Shown piece by piece: positions 5,655 through 8,848 of a stretch of 8,848 bases of DNA (its first letter is position 1; each line of letters begins with the position of its first letter). The position numbers and the translations under genes are program-made. The notes under the pieces were generated by a model. It was not told where the DNA came from, did not search any database, and worked only from the letters and a program-made list of their open reading frames with translations. The DNA is from Candidatus Aenigmatarchaeota archaeon (GTDB taxonomy: Archaea; Aenigmatarchaeota; Aenigmatarchaeia; QMZP01): assembly GCA_016202745.1 (NCBI GenBank), contig JACQOB010000102.1, forward strand, positions 1-8,848. The letters run 5' to 3'.

Positions 5655-5677
5655 TAAGCCTTTTTGGAAAAGGCTTA
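5655..5677 (-). promoter_or_regulatory. Hairpin A starting at the sufS stop codon
   Basis: A perfect 10-base inverted repeat (5655-5664 and 5668-5677) with a 3-base loop. In the mRNA the first three bases of the stem are the sufS stop codon. The downstream sequence has no U-run, so simple termination is unlikely, but stabilisation of an upstream processed end or partial attenuation would fit. Confidence 0.5.
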
Positions 5678-6916
5678 CACACTGAATATCTTCTTCACCT
5701 TTTCCAGCGCAGCCGCAAGCCTGTCGACCTCTTCCCTTGTGTTGTAGAGATAAAAGCTCGCCCTGGCTGACCCCGCCACCCCCAGCAGGTGCATGAGGGG
5801 CATTGCGCAATGGTGGCCTCCCCTGATGGCGATGCCCTCGCCGTTAAGTATTTCCGCGACATCGTGGGCGTGCACCCCGCTGATGTTGAAGGATATGACG
5901 CCAATCCTCTTCTCGGGGGGAGGGCCGTAAATCTTCAGGCCCTTTATGGTCTCCAGCTGCTTGAAGGCATAACTTGTCAGCGACTTCTCCTGCTCCTCTA
6001 TTTTCTCCATTCCAATCCCCTGCAAGTAGTCGATCGCAGCCCCAAGGCCTATCCCGCCGGATATGTTGGGCGTCCCGGCCTCAAATTTCCATGGGAGGGC
6101 GTTCCATCGTGATTCCCCAAAACTCACTTCCCTTATCATGTCGCCCCCGAAAATGAAGGGCTCCGTCTCCTCAAGCATATCCCGCCTGCCGAAGAGCACG
6201 CCTGTGCCTGTCGGCCCCAGCATCTTGTGGCCTGAGAATGCCAGGAAATCGCAGCCAATGGCCTTCACGTCAACCGGCATGTGGGGGACGCTCTGGGCGC
6301 CATCAACGATGAAGACAGACCCGTTTTCATGAGCCACCTCCCCTATCATCCTGATGTCGTTCACAGTCCCCAGGGCGTTTGAGGCGTGCACGACGGAGAC
6401 TACCCTGGTTTTCTTTGTTATGCTCCCCTCTATGCTCTCCATTTTCAGCTCCCCTTTTTGGTCAATCTCTATGAACTTCAGTGTAGCACCCGCACGCTTC
6501 GCGGCCTGCTGCCAGGGGACAAGGTTGCTGTGGTGTTCCATCTGGGTCACCACAATCTCGTCGCCTTTGCCAAGCCTGCTGCCCAAGCCGTACGCAAGCA
6601 GGTTGATTGATTCAGTGGTGTTCTTTGTAAAAACAATCTCCTCCATAGAGGATGCGCCTATGAATGCCGCCGCCTTGCTGTGGGCCTCCTCGTATGCTGC
6701 TGTGGATTCGGCGCTCAGCTGGTGCACCCCCCTGTGGATGTTGGAATTAGAATGCGCGTAGTAATGGCTTATTGCCTCCATGACCTGGAGCGGCTTCTGT
6801 GATGTGGCAGAGTTGTCAAGATAAGCCAGCGGCTTCCCGTTGACAACCCTGTTGAGGATAGGGAAATCAGCCATTATCTTCCCAACATCCAGCCCCTTCA
6901 TTCGAGTTCCAATCAT
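5675..6916 (-). CDS. sufS: SufS, group II cysteine desulfurase
   Basis: This PLP enzyme takes sulfur from L-cysteine for the SufBCD scaffold, usually handing it to SufU or SufE. It has 413 residues, the usual length. Visible motifs are YLDNSATSQKP (32-42), NIHRGVH (59-65), MEHHSN with H129, VDGAQS with D205 and Q208, the Schiff-base lysine K231 in FSGHKMLGPTG, FEAGTPN, and the catalytic cysteine C370 in RGGHHCAMP. The short RxGHHCA active-site loop is diagnostic of group II. The ATG at 6916 overlaps the sufD stop as ATGA, indicating translational coupling; Met6 is an alternative. It is followed by a 95-base gap with two hairpins before sufU. No sufE is seen, so SufU is the likely sulfur acceptor, by analogy with SufS-SufU pairs of Gram-positive bacteria. 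Confidence 0.97.
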   Translation of the reverse strand: MIGTRMKGLDVGKIMADFPILNRVVNGKPLAYLDNSATSQKPLQVMEAISHYYAHSNSNIHRGVHQLSAESTAAYEEAHSKAAAFIGASSMEEIVFTKNTTESINLLAYGLGSRLGKGDEIVVTQMEHHSNLVPWQQAAKRAGATLKFIEIDQKGELKMESIEGSITKKTRVVSVVHASNALGTVNDIRMIGEVAHENGSVFIVDGAQSVPHMPVDVKAIGCDFLAFSGHKMLGPTGTGVLFGRRDMLEETEPFIFGGDMIREVSFGESRWNALPWKFEAGTPNISGGIGLGAAIDYLQGIGMEKIEEQEKSLTSYAFKQLETIKGLKIYGPPPEKRIGVISFNISGVHAHDVAEILNGEGIAIRGGHHCAMPLMHLLGVAGSARASFYLYNTREEVDRLAAALEKVKKIFSV

Positions 6917-8130
6917 AACGTAACAGCTGCCCTCCCAATATTCCGCATGATGCCATTGTGGATGAGCGCACGCGCCTCCTTCTGGATGCGATCAGCATGC
7001 AGGAGCCTTATCAGCGGCTCAAAGAAGCCCTCCACTATCCTTGCCCTGGCCTCTTCCTCGCCGAGCCCCCTGGACATCAGGTAGAACATCTTTTCCGCGT
7101 CCACCTGCCCCACGGTCGTGGCATGCCCGCACTTCACCTCATTGTTGTCAATCTCGAGGTAGGGGACAGGGTCCGCCTCCGCGTGCTCGCCAAGGAGCAG
7201 GGTGTCTGCCTTCTGGTAGCCAATGGCACCCCTGGCGTCCCTGGTCATTTTTATAAGCCCCCTGTAGATTGCCTTGGAGCTGTCATAGAGCGCCCCCCTT
7301 GTAAGCAGGTATGATTCTGTGCTTTGCCTGGCGTGTATTGCATTAACATGGAAATCGAAATGCTGGCCGCCCCTGCCGAAGAACATGCCCCTGTTCATTG
7401 TCCTCGCGCCGGAACCGTCAAGGACGCTTGACACGTCGGATTTTGTCAGCCTCGCGCCTGTATCGCATGTCACCCATTCCATGTTCGCGTCCTTATTCAC
7501 CACCGCCTTCTTCATCGAGAAGTTCACCAGGCCTTCGCCGTAATTCTGCATGCTGCCGAAATTAACACTGGACCCGTCCCCGGCGAATACCTCAACTATG
7601 CCGCTCCTGAAGGAGCCGTCGCCGTGCAGGTTTTCCATTATGGCGAGCCTGCTGAGAGGCTCCGCAACAACCAGCGTGTGCTCCAGGAGAGCGCCATCAA
7701 CCCGGGAGTCGATATGCACGGGATGCTCGGCCTCGGCGCCCTTCGGGGCATACACCAGGAGGCCTGCATTGAACATGGACTGGTGGAAGGAAAGGAACTT
7801 TTCGTTTGCGGCCGTGTTAGGGATGCAATTGCCGCATGCGCACTCGGCGTATCCGAGGGATTTGAAGAGATGTTTCTCGACAATGTCCGGGTATTCATTC
7901 AGCGCGGTGAATATGTCTGTGACTATTATCCCCTTGTTCCTGTTTTCCACCTTTGGCGGCTTTGGCTGCGGTATGCTGAGATTCTCCAGGCTCAATCCGC
8001 CCGCATCGGTGGTTATGTTAAGCCCGTAACGTATGATGGGGTAAGGCTTCGCGGCAAAGGATTCCCAGGCCTGCCTTCTCTTTTCCTGCAGCCAACTTCC
8101 GCCAACCGGGAGTTTATCGTTAACAGACAT
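6913..8130 (-). CDS. sufD: SufD, Fe-S assembly scaffold subunit
   Basis: SufD is the SufB paralogue that forms the SufBC2D scaffold. The 405 residues contain a divergent N-terminal helical part, a beta-helix core (about 120-320) and the conserved C-terminal VKCGHATTVGQVDAEKMFYL at 332-351. H336 corresponds to the histidine important in E. coli SufD (His360), and the SufB-type Cys and His-Glu set is not present together here, which supports SufD over SufB. LMSRGLGEEEAR and VEGFFEPLI complete the SufC-binding C-terminus. An unusual CACGNC cluster (C97, C99, C102) lies just before the core. It follows sufB by 18 bases with an AGGGG SD-like run, and its stop overlaps the sufS start. Some archaea have only SufB and SufC, so a separate SufD marks a fuller system. 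Confidence 0.92.
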   Translation of the reverse strand: MSVNDKLPVGGSWLQEKRRQAWESFAAKPYPIIRYGLNITTDAGGLSLENLSIPQPKPPKVENRNKGIIVTDIFTALNEYPDIVEKHLFKSLGYAECACGNCIPNTAANEKFLSFHQSMFNAGLLVYAPKGAEAEHPVHIDSRVDGALLEHTLVVAEPLSRLAIMENLHGDGSFRSGIVEVFAGDGSSVNFGSMQNYGEGLVNFSMKKAVVNKDANMEWVTCDTGARLTKSDVSSVLDGSGARTMNRGMFFGRGGQHFDFHVNAIHARQSTESYLLTRGALYDSSKAIYRGLIKMTRDARGAIGYQKADTLLLGEHAEADPVPYLEIDNNEVKCGHATTVGQVDAEKMFYLMSRGLGEEEARARIVEGFFEPLIRLLHADRIQKEARALIHNGIMRNIGRAAVTL

Positions 8131-8148
8131 AACAAGCCCCTGAGGCGC

Positions 8149-8848
8149 CTAACCTACCGCGCCTTCCATCTCCATCTCAACAAGCCTGTTAAGCTCCACC
8201 GCGTATTCGAGCGGCAGCTCCTTCACGACGGGCTCGATGAATCCGGAGACTATCATCTGCATTGCCTTCTCCTCCGTCAGGCCGCGGCTCATGAGGTAGA
8301 AAAGCTGCTCGGCTGATATCCTCCCCACGGTGGCTTCGTGGGCGACGTCAACCCTGTCCTCGTTTATCTTCATATACGGGAAGGTGTTTGAGACGGACTT
8401 CTCGTCTATCATTAGGGCATCGCAGCTCACGCTGGACTTGCAGCCGACTGAGCCCTTGTTTATCTGCACAAGCCCGCGGTAGCTTGTGATCCCCCCGTCT
8501 TTGCTTATGCTTTTCGCCCTTATCGTGCTTGTTGTGTGGGGAGCGAGATGGTAGACCTTCGACCCGGTATCCTGGTTCTGGTTGGCGCCGGCAAAGGCTA
8601 TCCCGAGGTAGTCGGCCCTGGCATATGGGCCAAGAAGGACTGAGGATGGGTAGAGCATTGTAACACATGAATTGTGAACTACAATCCCATTGGCAACAAA
8701 ATTATGGCGGCCTTCAACTTCAATATCATATGTAGGTTCGATTCCAAGGGGCGTGATGGAATCTATTCTGGCAAATCCGAGATCGCTGCTAGCCTTTGAA
8801 TAGAGGTTCCAGCCTCCCACTCTTGAAAAGTTTCTTTTTGTGGTGGCC
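8149..8848 (-). CDS. sufB: SufB, Fe-S assembly scaffold, interrupted by an intein (cut by right edge)
   Basis: SufB is the core scaffold subunit on which clusters form. The frame is open from the window edge to the stop at 8151-8149, so the N-extein is outside. The first 59 visible residues are intein; the C-extein is 173 residues, starting SCVTMLYPSS. Counting from that Ser, C83 (SVSCDAL) and H111-E112 (VAHEATVGR) match E. coli SufB Cys405 and His433-Glu434, with the same 28-residue spacing. QDTGSKVYH, TSYRGLV and the C-terminal LPLEYAVELNRLVEMEMEG are standard SufB. An in-frame GTG at 8820 is not a start: it lies inside the intein and the frame continues upstream. sufB is the first visible gene of the operon; whether anything precedes it is unknown. 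Confidence 0.95.
   Translation of the reverse strand, partial: ATTKRNFSRVGGWNLYSKASSDLGFARIDSITPLGIEPTYDIEVEGRHNFVANGIVVHNSCVTMLYPSSVLLGPYARADYLGIAFAGANQNQDTGSKVYHLAPHTTSTIRAKSISKDGGITSYRGLVQINKGSVGCKSSVSCDALMIDEKSVSNTFPYMKINEDRVDVAHEATVGRISAEQLFYLMSRGLTEEKAMQMIVSGFIEPVVKELPLEYAVELNRLVEMEMEGAVG
8671..8848 (-). other. C-terminal splicing domain of an intein inside SufB (partial)
   Basis: The 59 residues upstream of SufB Ser+1 end in VVHN, with the penultimate His and terminal Asn needed for Asn cyclisation. They are preceded by YDIEVEGRHNFVANGI, a textbook block F/G of Hint/intein proteins. Upstream LGFARIDSI also fits the start of the C-terminal splicing segment. The +1 nucleophile is Ser, followed directly by Cys. 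The SufB C-extein resumes without loss at SCVTMLYP. GC over these 178 bases is 79/178 (44%) by hand count, below the adjacent extein (57% in a 60-base sample), which fits a transferred element. Whether a homing endonuclease is present cannot be seen, because the rest lies beyond the edge. Confidence 0.95.

Noticed and set aside
5580..5810. N-terminal extension of SufU up to 5810
   Set aside because: It overlaps the sufS 3' end, reads through the hairpin region and matches no U-type protein. A good SD at 5590-5586 supports the start at 5579.
7624..8316. Long plus-strand open frame opposite sufD and sufB (230 codons)
   Set aside because: It is antisense across two well-supported genes and their junction, with no family features. 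It arises from GC-rich codon use on the other strand.
8149..8820. SufB read as starting at GTG 8820
   Set aside because: The frame stays open to the edge, and residues before the SufB part are an intein C-terminal domain, so the GTG codes for an internal Val.

Overview
The window reads as a chromosomal segment of an archaeon. The evidence is archaeal/eukaryal-type ribosomal proteins (L37e, S8e), an archaeal Sm-like protein, TATA-like boxes about 25-34 bases upstream of several start codons with little or no leader, and Shine-Dalgarno (SD) sites mainly inside or near the operons. Coding GC is moderately high (62% in 1021-1080 and 57% in 8161-8220 by hand count) while intergenic gaps are AT-rich. 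The S8e style and compact gene spacing would fit a DPANN-type lineage, but the sequence alone does not settle the phylum.

Layout, left to right. Positions 1-284 (-) hold the start of an unrecognised membrane or exported protein that runs off the left edge, and they are AT-rich (about 40% GC). Next comes a small translation/RNA block: L37e (316-510, -) and an LSm/Sm-like protein (612-839, -), divergent from S8e (995-1384, +) across an AT-rich shared promoter region. A glutamate dehydrogenase with an unusual Pro/Gln tail follows (1420-2670, -), then a small ferredoxin lacking one canonical cluster cysteine (2715-2963, -) and a group I cysteine desulfurase (3009-4157, -). These three appear to have their own TATA-like elements.

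From 4280 to the right edge lies a complete-looking suf iron-sulfur cluster operon on the minus strand, transcribed sufB-sufD-sufS-sufU-sufC. SufS (group II desulfurase) takes sulfur from cysteine, the SufU/IscU-like protein receives or scaffolds it, and SufB, SufC and SufD form the ATP-driven scaffold complex. Junctions are tight: 18 bases for B/D, a 4-base ATGA overlap for D/S and a 17-base overlap for U/C. The exception is a 95-base S/U gap containing two perfect hairpins. sufB is cut by the window edge and is interrupted by an intein, of which only the C-terminal splicing part (59 residues) is visible.

The neighbouring ferredoxin and second desulfurase extend the Fe-S/sulfur theme. The gene content is otherwise familiar, and I do not see a wholly new system. 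The features most worth a second look are the SufB intein, the two hairpins between sufS and sufU, the repeat-bearing C-terminal tails on SufC and glutamate dehydrogenase, and the Cys-to-Ala ferredoxin.
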